A stretch of DNA of 64,000 nucleotides from Flammeovirga sp. OC4 (lineage in GTDB: Bacteria; Bacteroidota; Bacteroidia; Cytophagales; Flammeovirgaceae). The stretch is taken from assembly GCF_000812565.1 (NCBI RefSeq), contig NZ_JTAM01000041.1, forward strand, positions 1-64,000, read 5' to 3'. A model generated the notes under the pieces. The model was not told the origin of the DNA, searched no databases, and saw only the letters and a program-made list of their open reading frames with translations. Position numbers and translations under genes: made by a program. Shown here piece by piece: positions 24,545-33,390 of the stretch (position 1 is the stretch's first letter; each line of letters opens with the position of its first letter).

Positions 24545-25372
24545 GTGAATTTGAAATACATTTTACTACTATTTATTATCACTACGTCTTTAACATCTTG
24601 CGCTCAATCAAAAAATGAAACAAAAGGACGTTTTGATACACCAAAAAACAAGTGGTTTCTTCCTCACCAATTAGAAGAAATATCAGGTCTTGCCTGGCAT
24701 TCTAAAAACACGATTGCCACCATCAATGATGAAAAAGGAAAAATATATCTATATAACATTAAGAAAAAAGAAATTGTAAAAACAATCTCTTTCGGAAAGA
24801 AAGGAGATTATGAAGGTATAGCTTATGCTAAACCCTTCTTTTATGTCATCAACAGCAAAGGAAAACTATATTTTGTCAACGAAGAAAATGGCAATGTAGA
24901 TAAATTTCAACTTCCTTTTACAGTTGAAAATGATGTGGAAGGACTTTGTACTTTTGGTGATAAACACCTTCTCGTAGCACTAAAAGGAAGAGGTGGGCTA
25001 AACGGTAAAAAAGCAGATTATAAAGGTATTTATAAGGTGAGCATTGAAGACCCTTCTGATGTAAAATTGGCTTACAAGATTCCTAAAGGAAAAAGTACTG
25101 GACCATCAGGCGTGTTCTATGATGAGAAAAATAATGAGGTTATTGTACTATCTCATCGATCGAAAGAGATATTTTTCATCAATGCTGCTTCAAATGCAGA
25201 TAGTGCTACTTCAGGCAAAGTTAATAGCAGTTCAGATGGAAATATTAAAACCGTAAAAATTAAAAGAAGTATTTTTGAACAACCTGAAGGAATCTGTATT
25301 TCTCCTGATGGGCGTTTATTTATTTCTAATGAGATGGGGAATAATTTAAAGGGTAATCTACTTGAATTTTAA
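24545..25372 (+). CDS. SdiA-regulated-type beta-propeller lipoprotein
   Basis: 275 residues from a GTG start. Lipobox SLTSC (Cys19). The mature part is a propeller with repeated 'G-x-A-x-x-x-x-F-Y-V-I-N-x-x-G-x-L-Y' strands: EEISGLAWHS, DYEGIAYAKPFFYVIN, DVEGLCTFGDKHLLVA and QPEGICISPDGRLFISNE. The pattern of acidic-Glu-Gly at strand starts is that of the SdiA-regulated / phytase-like family, probably calcium-binding. One nucleotide separates it from the phosphoesterase gene, so it likely works with that protein in the envelope. Confidence 0.75.
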   Translation: MNLKYILLLFIITTSLTSCAQSKNETKGRFDTPKNKWFLPHQLEEISGLAWHSKNTIATINDEKGKIYLYNIKKKEIVKTISFGKKGDYEGIAYAKPFFYVINSKGKLYFVNEENGNVDKFQLPFTVENDVEGLCTFGDKHLLVALKGRGGLNGKKADYKGIYKVSIEDPSDVKLAYKIPKGKSTGPSGVFYDEKNNEVIVLSHRSKEIFFINAASNADSATSGKVNSSSDGNIKTVKIKRSIFEQPEGICISPDGRLFISNEMGNNLKGNLLEF

Positions 25373-25373
25373 C

Positions 25374-28300
25374 ATGAAAAAATTAATCTACTTTTTAAGC
25401 TTCTACTCTATTTTTTGTGTGAATGCCTTTGCTCAAGATCATACTGTTTACTTGATTGGTGACGCTGGCTTAGCATCTGAAGAAGATGTGGTACTTCGTT
25501 CATTTTTTGAGAAAATTAATCAGTCAGATCAAAAGAATAGTACTGTCATCTTTCTTGGCGATAATGTCTATCCACATGGTTTAGAGAATGTTGGAGAAAA
25601 GAGACGTATAGAAGGTGAAGAGATCCTAAAGGCCCAATTATCACCTCTAAAATCCTTTGAAGGAAAGGTTTTCATGGTTCCTGGTAATCATGATTACAAC
25701 AGAGGGAAAAAAAATGGTTTAGAACGATTAAGAAATCAAGAGAAGTTTGTGAATGGTATTTTAGGAGATTCTACACTTGCTCCTTTTGATGGTTGTCCAG
25801 ATCCTGTTGAAATTCCACTCAATGATAAAGTCACGCTTCTTTTAATAGATACGCAATGGCTGATCTTTGATTACCCTGAAACAGCAGAATACAACGGCTG
25901 TCAATACAGAAGTGTAGATGAAGCTTTAATTGCATTACAAGATATTGTTGCTAGAAATAAGGATAAAAAATTAATCGTCGCAGGGCATCATCCCGTGATC
26001 ACATATGGTGAACATGGAGGTGTTTTCACTGCTAAAGATCATATTTTCCCATTGACCTCATTTGCATCATGGGCCTATTTGCCACTGCCTGTTGTTGGTT
26101 CAATTTACCCAATTGCTAGAAAATCAGGAGTCAACAGACAAGATTTGGGCAATAAAGTCAATCAAAAAATGACTTCTTCGTTCCAAAATATCTTCAAGAG
26201 CCATCCTAACATTATTTATGCAAGTGATCATGAACATACGTTACAATATAACCTTAAAGACAATGTACACTATATTGTTTCTGGTTCGGGTTCAAAGACG
26301 TCTCATGTAGTACAAGGGAAGTATTCAAAGTTTGCTCAAAGTACAAATGGATTTAGTACCGTAACTTTTAAAGAAAGTGGTGCAACTAACATTCAATATT
26401 TTGATGCAAACAAAGAATTGTTCAACACTTCGTTCTTACCTAAAGAAGTGCCAGTTGTAGCGAGTGTGAAACAAGTTGAATTTGCAGACAGTGTGATTGT
26501 CCCTGCCAGTACTCAATATGCAACAAGTGCCTCTCAGCAAAAATGGATGGGAGAAAACTACAGAAATGAATGGGAAACACCTATCAAAATGCCTGTCTTT
26601 GATTTATCGAAATTCAAAGGAGGCGTAAAAATTGTTCAAAGAGGTGGTGGTATGGCTACACTATCCTTTAGGCTTCAAGACTCATTAGGCAATCAATATA
26701 CCTTACGTTCTATTGATAAAAATCCAATTAAAGCTATTCCTGCTGAATTAAAAGAAACAATAGCGAAATCAGTAGTTCAAGACCAGATCTCAGCGGCACA
26801 CCCCTATTCTCCTTTGACGGTACCAATTATGGCTGATGCAATTGGCATTTATCACGCTAACCCCAAAGTAGTCTATGTTGGTGATGACCCACAATTTGGG
26901 ATATATCAAGAATTAGCAGCGAATAAAGTTTACATGTTGGAAGAAAGGCCTTCAAAAAATACAGGTGACATTGAAAGCTTTGGAAACGCCAAAAAGATTT
27001 ATAGTACTATAAAAACTGTAAAAAAACTCAGAGAAGACAATGATAATTATACTGATTATATGTTTACGCTCAAATCGAGATTGTTTGACATGTTGATCGG
27101 TGATTGGGACAGACATGATGATCAATGGCGTTGGGCAGCTTTTAAACAAAAAAAAGGCAGAAAAATGTTCCGACCGATACCTAGAGATCGTGATCAAGTT
27201 TTCTTCCTTAATGAAGGTATTATTCCAAATATTGCTTCTCACAGATGGGTATTACCAAAGTTTGAAGGTTTTGATGAAGAGATGAATTGGGCTCCTGGGT
27301 TTAACTTTAACGCCAGATATTTTGATCGATATTTCCTTGCTCAGGCTAGCTTAGACGATTGGCTGGCACAAGCACAGTTTATACAAGAAAATATCACTGA
27401 TGATGTAATTCTTGAAGCACTACAATACTTACCTAAGGAAATTAAAGATTTTCATCATGATGAAATCTTTGAGGTATTGAAAGCAAGAAGGGCACAACTA
27501 CCTGCTATTGCTAAAGAATATTATTTACACCTTTCCAAAAACGTATCTGTACTTGGTTCTGACAAGATGGAGCAGGTAGTTATTGAACGTTTAGAAAACG
27601 GTTTTACAGAAGTCACATTAAAAAAGATTTCTAAAAAGGGAAATATTCAACAGACATTATATCATAGAGTATTTAACCCTAAGGAAACAAAAGAAATTCG
27701 AATTTATGGTTTCGGCGGTAAAGATACATTTATCTTCAAGGGAAATCATAAGAGTAAAATCAAAGTAAGAGTTGTTGGTGGAAATGGTGAAGATACTATA
27801 GAGGATACTACTGATAAAAAATCATCTAAAAATATCTTATTGTATGACACTAAAGACAGTACAAACATTGTCCATAAAGGTGGAGCTGTAAAGAAAAAGC
27901 TTTCTTCAAAGTCAGGTGTAAATAATTATAACCGAACTGAATTTAAGTTTAACTCTATACTACCATTATTATATGGTGGCTACCTTCCTGACGATGGAGT
28001 ACAACTAGGAGGAGGTTTTATTTTTACCAACCATAGTTTTAGGAAAATTCCTTTTGCATCAAAACATACTTTATATGGTGCAGTTGCTACTGCAAATGCT
28101 GGTGCTTTCAAACTAAAATATAAAGGACAATTTACCGATGTATTGGGTAATTCTGATCTTGTGGTTCAAGCAGAGCTTCGTTCTCCTAAAAACTCCAATT
28201 ATTATGGATTAGGTAATGAGACAGTGTTCAACAAAGAAAATGGCGTTGATTATTACAGATTTTTGTACATATACCATAAAGTCAATACTCACTTTCTTAT

Positions 28301-29003
28301 TGAATTCAACAAAAGCGTAAACATAAAACTTGGAGGAACGTTTATACATACAGATGTCAGTAATGATAAATACTTACAAGATCGATACTTTGTAGAATCT
28401 GGTGATTACCTTTTATTTGAAGATGCACTCGATCCACAAAATTATTTTGGTCCTGCAATAAGTTTTGAAATTGATAAACGTGATAATAGTTTACTACCGA
28501 AAAAAGGTGGGCATTTTGAAATTGGAGGTATGGCACTTCGCAATTTCAGCAATGACAACCTAAATTATATCAATTTAAATGGTCAATTTACTTATCATTA
28601 CACATTTAAGTTACCTACAGATCTAACATTAGCTTACAATGTAGGTGGTGGCACCAATTTCGGTGATTACCATTATATAATGGCTAATAAAATTGGAGGA
28701 AATAAAAACATGAGAGGTTTCAGAAGAGACCGTTTTTATGGAGATGCTAGTTTGTATAACAGCCTTGATGCTCACCTTGATATTTTTAAATTTAAAAATA
28801 GTATCATACCTTTCACTTTTGGAGTCATTGGATTCTATGATTTTGGTAGAGTTTGGTTGGAAGGAGAATCATCAAACAAATGGCATGAATCATACGGAGG
28901 GGGTATTTATATTGCTCCAGTTGATAAAATAGCTCTTTCCTCAGTCGTAGGTGCATCTGATGAACGTTTAAATGTATATTTCAACATAGGCTTTAGTTTT
29001 TAA
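25374..29003 (+). CDS. Metallophosphoesterase / kinase-like / outer-membrane beta-barrel protein
   Basis: 1209 residues from the ATG at 25374, with a signal peptide ending FAQ. The N-terminus (about 25-330) is a calcineurin-like phosphoesterase: GDAGLASEED, GDNVYPHG, PGNHDY, AGHHPV and SDHEH. The middle (about 400-720) is not a named domain to me. It has a glycine loop (RGGGMATLSFRL, 423-434), a YTLRSIDK strand (442-449), GDWDRHDDQ (576-584) and RPIPRDRDQ (600-608), which read like the N-lobe, catalytic loop and metal loop of FAM20/HipA/PI3K-like kinases. The last 350 residues have alternating strands and end in NVYFNIGFSF, a BamA/TamA-type barrel. It probably sits in the outer membrane. Confidence 0.85.
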   Translation: MKKLIYFLSFYSIFCVNAFAQDHTVYLIGDAGLASEEDVVLRSFFEKINQSDQKNSTVIFLGDNVYPHGLENVGEKRRIEGEEILKAQLSPLKSFEGKVFMVPGNHDYNRGKKNGLERLRNQEKFVNGILGDSTLAPFDGCPDPVEIPLNDKVTLLLIDTQWLIFDYPETAEYNGCQYRSVDEALIALQDIVARNKDKKLIVAGHHPVITYGEHGGVFTAKDHIFPLTSFASWAYLPLPVVGSIYPIARKSGVNRQDLGNKVNQKMTSSFQNIFKSHPNIIYASDHEHTLQYNLKDNVHYIVSGSGSKTSHVVQGKYSKFAQSTNGFSTVTFKESGATNIQYFDANKELFNTSFLPKEVPVVASVKQVEFADSVIVPASTQYATSASQQKWMGENYRNEWETPIKMPVFDLSKFKGGVKIVQRGGGMATLSFRLQDSLGNQYTLRSIDKNPIKAIPAELKETIAKSVVQDQISAAHPYSPLTVPIMADAIGIYHANPKVVYVGDDPQFGIYQELAANKVYMLEERPSKNTGDIESFGNAKKIYSTIKTVKKLREDNDNYTDYMFTLKSRLFDMLIGDWDRHDDQWRWAAFKQKKGRKMFRPIPRDRDQVFFLNEGIIPNIASHRWVLPKFEGFDEEMNWAPGFNFNARYFDRYFLAQASLDDWLAQAQFIQENITDDVILEALQYLPKEIKDFHHDEIFEVLKARRAQLPAIAKEYYLHLSKNVSVLGSDKMEQVVIERLENGFTEVTLKKISKKGNIQQTLYHRVFNPKETKEIRIYGFGGKDTFIFKGNHKSKIKVRVVGGNGEDTIEDTTDKKSSKNILLYDTKDSTNIVHKGGAVKKKLSSKSGVNNYNRTEFKFNSILPLLYGGYLPDDGVQLGGGFIFTNHSFRKIPFASKHTLYGAVATANAGAFKLKYKGQFTDVLGNSDLVVQAELRSPKNSNYYGLGNETVFNKENGVDYYRFLYIYHKVNTHFLIEFNKSVNIKLGGTFIHTDVSNDKYLQDRYFVESGDYLLFEDALDPQNYFGPAISFEIDKRDNSLLPKKGGHFEIGGMALRNFSNDNLNYINLNGQFTYHYTFKLPTDLTLAYNVGGGTNFGDYHYIMANKIGGNKNMRGFRRDRFYGDASLYNSLDAHLDIFKFKNSIIPFTFGVIGFYDFGRVWLEGESSNKWHESYGGGIYIAPVDKIALSSVVGASDERLNVYFNIGFSF

Positions 29004-29007
29004 TACC

Positions 29008-30225
29008 ATGGAAATGACTGATATAAATTTTGATAAGTTGATCGCTTCAGCATCTGAGTTTGCTAAACAAAATATTCAAGATCTTCCTTATCATAATATA
29101 AAACACACTGAGCATGTTGTTCGTGCCGTTCGTGAAATTGGTGAAAACGAAGGGGTTGACGAAAAAAACATCTATCTTTTAGAGATTGCAGCATGGTTTC
29201 ATGATACTGGTTATACGCAAGCAAGTTGTAGCAATCATGAAGCTAACAGCTCAAAAATCTGTAAAGAATTCTTGGATGAAAAATTATCTAACGAGGACAT
29301 TAAAGTAATTCAGGAGTGCATCATGGCTACACAGCTTCCACAAACTCCAAGAAACTTAATGGAGCAAATCATTTGCGATGCAGATCTAGCACATTTAGGT
29401 AAAGAAGATTTTAACACATTCTCGGAAGCCTTACGTCAAGAAAAATCTGAGATCCTTGAAACTGGAAATATCTCCAAATCTCAATGGTTAATGATGAATG
29501 CAAGGTTTATGACAGACCATAGGTATTTTACAAACTATGCTAGAACGCACTATGGACCTCGCAAAAGAGAATATTTACAATCTATTTTAAAGGAGGCTGA
29601 AACAATCATTGAAGATGTTGAGCCTAAACCAGAAAAAGAGAAAAAAAAGAAAAAGAAAAAGAAAGCACCTTCAGAGCCTACTGAAATGCTAAACGGAGTA
29701 CCAATGCTTACTAAGCCTAGAAGAGATATTGAATCAATGTATACCACTTTGGCTAGAAATCAATTAGGTTTAAGCTCCATCGCCGATCGAAAAGCAAGTA
29801 CTTTGCTTTCCATTAACTCCATCATAACTTCTTTCGCAATTGGTTATCTTTTCAGAAAAATTGATGAGTTACCCGAACTGCTTTGGCCAAGTTTAACTTT
29901 GGCAATTACAGGTTTAGTTTCTGCCATTTTAGCTGTTTTGGCAACTAGACCTAATGTAAAAAAGCATTTAAAGAAAGATAAAAAGGATCTGAATTTACTT
30001 TTCTTTGGAGATTTCGTAGATTTGGAACTAGAAGAATACCAACAACTATTAAGAGAAGCCACCTTATACCCTGAACAAGTGTATGATAAACTTAGTAAGG
30101 ACGCCTATTACTTGGGCAAGGTGCTTGACCTAAAATACAAGAAAGTTAGAAATGCATTCAATTTCTTTATGGTTGGTATAACTATTTCCGTGATCTCGTT
30201 TATTATCACTTTCTCAGTGTACTAA
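29008..30225 (+). CDS. HD-domain hydrolase fused to PycTM (Pycsar effector-type) membrane domain
   Basis: 405 residues. Residues 20-200 form an HD domain: YHNIKHTEHV (His29, His33, His36), AAWFHDTGYT (His65-Asp66), NHEAN (His77) and ICDADLAHLG (Asp124), all metal ligands intact. A lysine-rich linker (210-219) leads to a PycTM/DUF5706 domain (240-405) with ARNQLGLSSIADRKASTLLS, two membrane helices (about 264-312), a cytosolic charged segment and a third helix (384-403). HD proteins of this kind hydrolyse nucleotides or cyclic nucleotides. PycTM is a membrane effector of cyclic-pyrimidine defence. Starts 4 nt after the outer-membrane protein gene. Confidence 0.88.
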   Translation: MEMTDINFDKLIASASEFAKQNIQDLPYHNIKHTEHVVRAVREIGENEGVDEKNIYLLEIAAWFHDTGYTQASCSNHEANSSKICKEFLDEKLSNEDIKVIQECIMATQLPQTPRNLMEQIICDADLAHLGKEDFNTFSEALRQEKSEILETGNISKSQWLMMNARFMTDHRYFTNYARTHYGPRKREYLQSILKEAETIIEDVEPKPEKEKKKKKKKKAPSEPTEMLNGVPMLTKPRRDIESMYTTLARNQLGLSSIADRKASTLLSINSIITSFAIGYLFRKIDELPELLWPSLTLAITGLVSAILAVLATRPNVKKHLKKDKKDLNLLFFGDFVDLELEEYQQLLREATLYPEQVYDKLSKDAYYLGKVLDLKYKKVRNAFNFFMVGITISVISFIITFSVY

Positions 30226-30236
30226 CCAACTAACCC

Positions 30237-31409
30237 ATGCAATATTTAAAAAATCGCTATCAATTCGAAAAATATATCAAAGGATATCTCATTTCGAGTG
30301 CCTTTTGGTATGTTATAAATGCCTTGTATCTTCTAATAAGATATGATGCACTACAGTTCTATAATCGTTTTATTGATAATAATGAGTTTTTCATTATCCA
30401 CAGTGAGCTAAAGTTTGCATTACTTGCTAATGCAGTACTTGCCTTATTTTTAGGATGGTTTTCCTGGAATTTTTATTTCTTCTTAGATAAAAGATCCAAA
30501 CTAAAATCCTGGAAAAGAGGTCTATTAATCTTTGCCATTGTATCTGTAGAGACTTCATTATTATTAAGTATTGGAGATTATATGGGTAAAAACATTTACC
30601 CTGAAGGACTTCCCTATTTTAATGAGTTATCACAACAAAGCTTCGTTATTTATGCTATTTACGTTATGATGGCAGGGGCTTTAATCAACTCATTGTTCCA
30701 ATTAAAGGATATACTTGGTCCTGAATTATTTCAAACCGCATTAAAAGGAGATTATTATACTCCAAAAGAAGAACATAGAGTTTTTATGTTTTTAGACTTA
30801 TATAACTCAACTTCTATTGCGGAGTGTTTAGGCCACATGAAATATAGTCGATTAATACAAGATTGTTACCGTACAATGACGGACCCAATTAGCTTTTCAA
30901 AAGCCTCGGTTTATCAGTATGTCGGTGATGAGATTGTCTTGACTTGGCCACTAGAAAAAGGAATTAAAAATAACCGTTGTATACAATTATTCTATGATAT
31001 AGACGCTACTCTAAAAAGCCGTAGAGATTACTTTATGGAAAAATATGGTGTAATGCCAGAATTTAAAGCCGGTATTCATGCTGGTATCGTTGCTACCTCT
31101 CAAGTAGGTGTTATTAAAAGAGAAGTCGCCTATCATGGTGACACTGTTAATGCGACATCAAGATTACAAGAAAAGTGTAAAGAACTTGGCTACCAAGTTT
31201 TAATGTCAGAAGATGTCGTTAACTTATTGCATTCTCAATTTAAAGAAGTGGGCACTCACCAATTCAGAGGTAAAAAACAACCTCTTAAAATCTTCACCAC
31301 TGAAGATAAACCTCATGCTAATTCATTTACACATGAATGTCCATCTATTGAAAGTACAGTCAATGCACTACTTCCGAAAAAAGTGGATAGCTCGATAGAG
31401 AGAATATAA
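30237..31409 (+). CDS. Membrane class III nucleotidyl cyclase
   Basis: 390 residues. The first 155 hold about four membrane helices (15-35, 60-83, 95-113, 134-153). The cytosolic cyclase domain (175-355) has metal-binding Asp187 (MFLDLYNST) and Asp231 (YVGDEIVLTW), and Asn305/Arg309 of the transition-state motif (GDTVNATSRL), so it should be active. The purine-selecting positions are unusual: Gln227 where adenylyl cyclases have Lys, and Ala298 where they have Asp or Thr. Base specificity therefore cannot be assumed. 11 nt downstream of the HD-PycTM gene, last in the operon. Confidence 0.88.
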   Translation: MQYLKNRYQFEKYIKGYLISSAFWYVINALYLLIRYDALQFYNRFIDNNEFFIIHSELKFALLANAVLALFLGWFSWNFYFFLDKRSKLKSWKRGLLIFAIVSVETSLLLSIGDYMGKNIYPEGLPYFNELSQQSFVIYAIYVMMAGALINSLFQLKDILGPELFQTALKGDYYTPKEEHRVFMFLDLYNSTSIAECLGHMKYSRLIQDCYRTMTDPISFSKASVYQYVGDEIVLTWPLEKGIKNNRCIQLFYDIDATLKSRRDYFMEKYGVMPEFKAGIHAGIVATSQVGVIKREVAYHGDTVNATSRLQEKCKELGYQVLMSEDVVNLLHSQFKEVGTHQFRGKKQPLKIFTTEDKPHANSFTHECPSIESTVNALLPKKVDSSIERI

Positions 31410-31538
31410 CACTGCTTATCATTTCATAAACATCAATGTGTTTTGAGATAAACACTAAGACGAAAAATTATAACGAAACCTGAGTTTAATTCAAATGCAT
31501 TTAAGCTATAGATAATTTTAAACAGGTGTTTAATATTG

Positions 31539-31613
31539 GGATTTTGGTAAATCTATTCATCCAAAAGAGAGGTCTTTTGACTTGATGGGCTTATCAAAAT
31601 CCTTTCTTTTTTC
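31539..31613 (+). terminator. Branched terminator after the cyclase operon
   Basis: An outer stem GGATTTTGGTAA / TTATCAAAATCC (one mismatch) encloses a perfect hairpin CAAAAGA-GAGG-TCTTTTG, and the outer stem is followed by TTTCTTTTTTC. It is about 130 nt past the cyclase stop. The rest of 31410-31987 is AT-rich with no gene visible. Confidence 0.65.
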
Positions 31614-31987
31614 TTATAGCTTGAGTAATGTTATCGGAATAAGAGTTTGAAATTTGATGATGATCAGCCTAAAAATCATTGAATGAAAATTTAATTTGCG
31701 CCTCTATTTTTAGTAGAAAATCATAGTAAACTTTACCAATTACCCGTATAAATAACACTTTAATTATTAACAATTAATACTATAAATTCCAACGTAATTA
31801 AGTTAATAAATATCCATAAGTAACTGATAAAGAATTACATTTGCTGTCAAATTGTATCAAAAAGTGAAAGAAATTAGATAAAATACCTTACAAATAATTA
31901 CAAAACTAACTTTTTAAAGAAATGAGCTTTCACAATTGTTTACAATCAATTAATTTTACCAAAGTTTTGTCACTTTAACTATTTTTT

Positions 31988-32344
31988 ATGAACAAGCTAC
32001 TAACCTATTCACTAATAGGACTACTTTCATTTATGCTGTTTTCATGCTTTCAAGAAGAAGTAGTAACAGAAGGATGTATCATCGACCCCGGTTTTCTTAA
32101 TTTAGAAAATAAATTTGCTGCTGAACTTGCTATTTTAAATAGTGAAGAGGCAACATGTGAAGAAAAGACAACCGCAGGCAACACTATTACAACATTTTTT
32201 GAAGAAAATGAGGATTGTATTAATGAAGCTATCGATTACTATTATGATTCAGAAGATGAATTAGAAAAAGCTGAACAACTAAAGGCTAAATATGAAACTA
32301 CAATTCCAATGCTGAAAGAAATGGCATTGGTAACCTGTTCATAA
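31988..32344 (+). CDS. Small acidic lipoprotein
   Basis: 118 residues with a lipobox MLFSC (Cys18). The mature part is acidic and helical with four further Cys (in GCIID, ATCEEK, EDCIN and VTCS at the end), which could pair in the periplasm. I know no family. It has its own terminator and a long AT-rich upstream region. Confidence 0.6.
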   Translation: MNKLLTYSLIGLLSFMLFSCFQEEVVTEGCIIDPGFLNLENKFAAELAILNSEEATCEEKTTAGNTITTFFEENEDCINEAIDYYYDSEDELEKAEQLKAKYETTIPMLKEMALVTCS

Positions 32345-32368
32345 TTTGGGCCAAGAAAGCTAACACAG

Positions 32369-32422
32369 TATCCCAAGGATAGTATAGAAATCAATTTTAT
32401 CTACCTTGGGATTTTTCTTTTT
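32369..32422 (+). terminator. Intrinsic terminator
   Basis: Stem ATCCCAAGGATAG / CTACCTTGGGAT with one mismatch, loop of about 19 nt, then TTTTTCTTTTT. Confidence 0.8.
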
Positions 32423-32738
32423 ACAATTTCCCATAATCTTTTTCAACCAATGCAATTCTGGTTTTGAAAGTCGTATACCATTTACTATTACCTTGCTGAC
32501 GAGCTAAAGAGTGTTCCAAATTGAATTTCCAGTTTTTAATACTTTTCAAGTCTTTCCAATATGAAACTGTAATACCAATTCCATCTCTTGCCGATTCAAA
32601 ACCTAGAAAACCATCTTGTTGTTTAGCTAATTCAACCATTCTTGTGGCCGTTTCCTCATATCCTTCTAACTCTTCTGAAGTAATAGAAGTAAAAATAACT
32701 GCATAGTAAGGTGGCTGTGGTGTGTTTGCTATTTCCAT
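32421..32738 (-). CDS. Antibiotic biosynthesis monooxygenase (ABM) domain protein
   Basis: About 105 residues from the Met at 32738 (MEIANTPQPPYYAVIF). A single ferredoxin-like ABM domain: AVIFTSITSEELEGYEETATRMVELAKQ, then GFLGFESARDGIGITVSYW and the SLKSIKNWKFNLEHSLARQ-type helix. Cofactor-free monooxygenase or haem-handling roles are known for this fold; here the role is unknown. It begins immediately after the T-run of the apt terminator, so its expression may depend on read-through. Confidence 0.8.
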   Translation of the reverse strand: MEIANTPQPPYYAVIFTSITSEELEGYEETATRMVELAKQQDGFLGFESARDGIGITVSYWKDLKSIKNWKFNLEHSLARQQGNSKWYTTFKTRIALVEKDYGKL

Positions 32739-32740
32739 AA

Positions 32741-32776
32741 TAAAAAAAAGTGTTGAAACTTTACATTCCAACACTT
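32741..32776 (-). terminator. Intrinsic terminator/attenuator between apt and the ABM gene
   Basis: 8-bp perfect stem AAGTGTTG / CAACACTT, then eight T on the minus strand. Its T-run ends 3 nt before the ABM start codon. Confidence 0.8.
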
Positions 32777-32783
32777 GTTATAT

Positions 32784-33305
32784 TTAATATTCAATTAAAG
32801 AATTAATCTGATATCCTTCTAGTTTCTTTTTTCCATTGAGGAAAGTTAAATCAATCAGAAAGTCCAGCTGGACGATCTCCCCTCCTGCTTTTTCTACCAT
32901 TTTCACTACAGCTTCAGCAGTACCTCCTGTGGCCAATACATCATCATGTATCAAAACCTTATCTCCTTTTTGGATCGCATCTACATGCATTTCCAAAACA
33001 TCTGTTCCATACTCCAATTCATATTCCTGAGAGATAGTTTCGTAAGGTAATTTGTTTGGTTTTCTCACAGGTACAAATCCAGCACCAATTGCATTGGCAA
33101 TTAAGGGACCGAAGAAAAAGCCTCTTGACTCCATGGCCACTACTTTATCAATCTTTTTTCCTTCTACCAATTTCACAAATTGATTAACTCCTTCTGAAAG
33201 TGCTTCAGGATTTAATAAAAGTGTAGTGATATCCTTAAAACCAATACCAGGCTTAGGAAAGTCTTGTACGTCTCTGATGTATTCCTTTAAATTCATTTTT
33301 GTCAA
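32784..33305 (-). CDS. apt: Adenine phosphoribosyltransferase
   Basis: A 173-residue purine-salvage enzyme converting adenine and PRPP to AMP in the cytosol. N-terminal IRDVQDFPKPGIGFKDITTLL, VVAMESRGFFFGPLIA and the PRPP loop VLIHDDVLATGGTAEAVV are diagnostic. The start could also be Met4. Followed by an intrinsic terminator and then the ABM gene. Confidence 0.96.
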   Translation of the reverse strand: MTKMNLKEYIRDVQDFPKPGIGFKDITTLLLNPEALSEGVNQFVKLVEGKKIDKVVAMESRGFFFGPLIANAIGAGFVPVRKPNKLPYETISQEYELEYGTDVLEMHVDAIQKGDKVLIHDDVLATGGTAEAVVKMVEKAGGEIVQLDFLIDLTFLNGKKKLEGYQINSLIEY

Positions 33306-33390
33306 ATTTTATCGATTTTTAAAATTACAATAAAATTACCTTGGATAAAATTTGCCTTAAAATTATTAAGAGTATGTTGAAAATTCCTCA

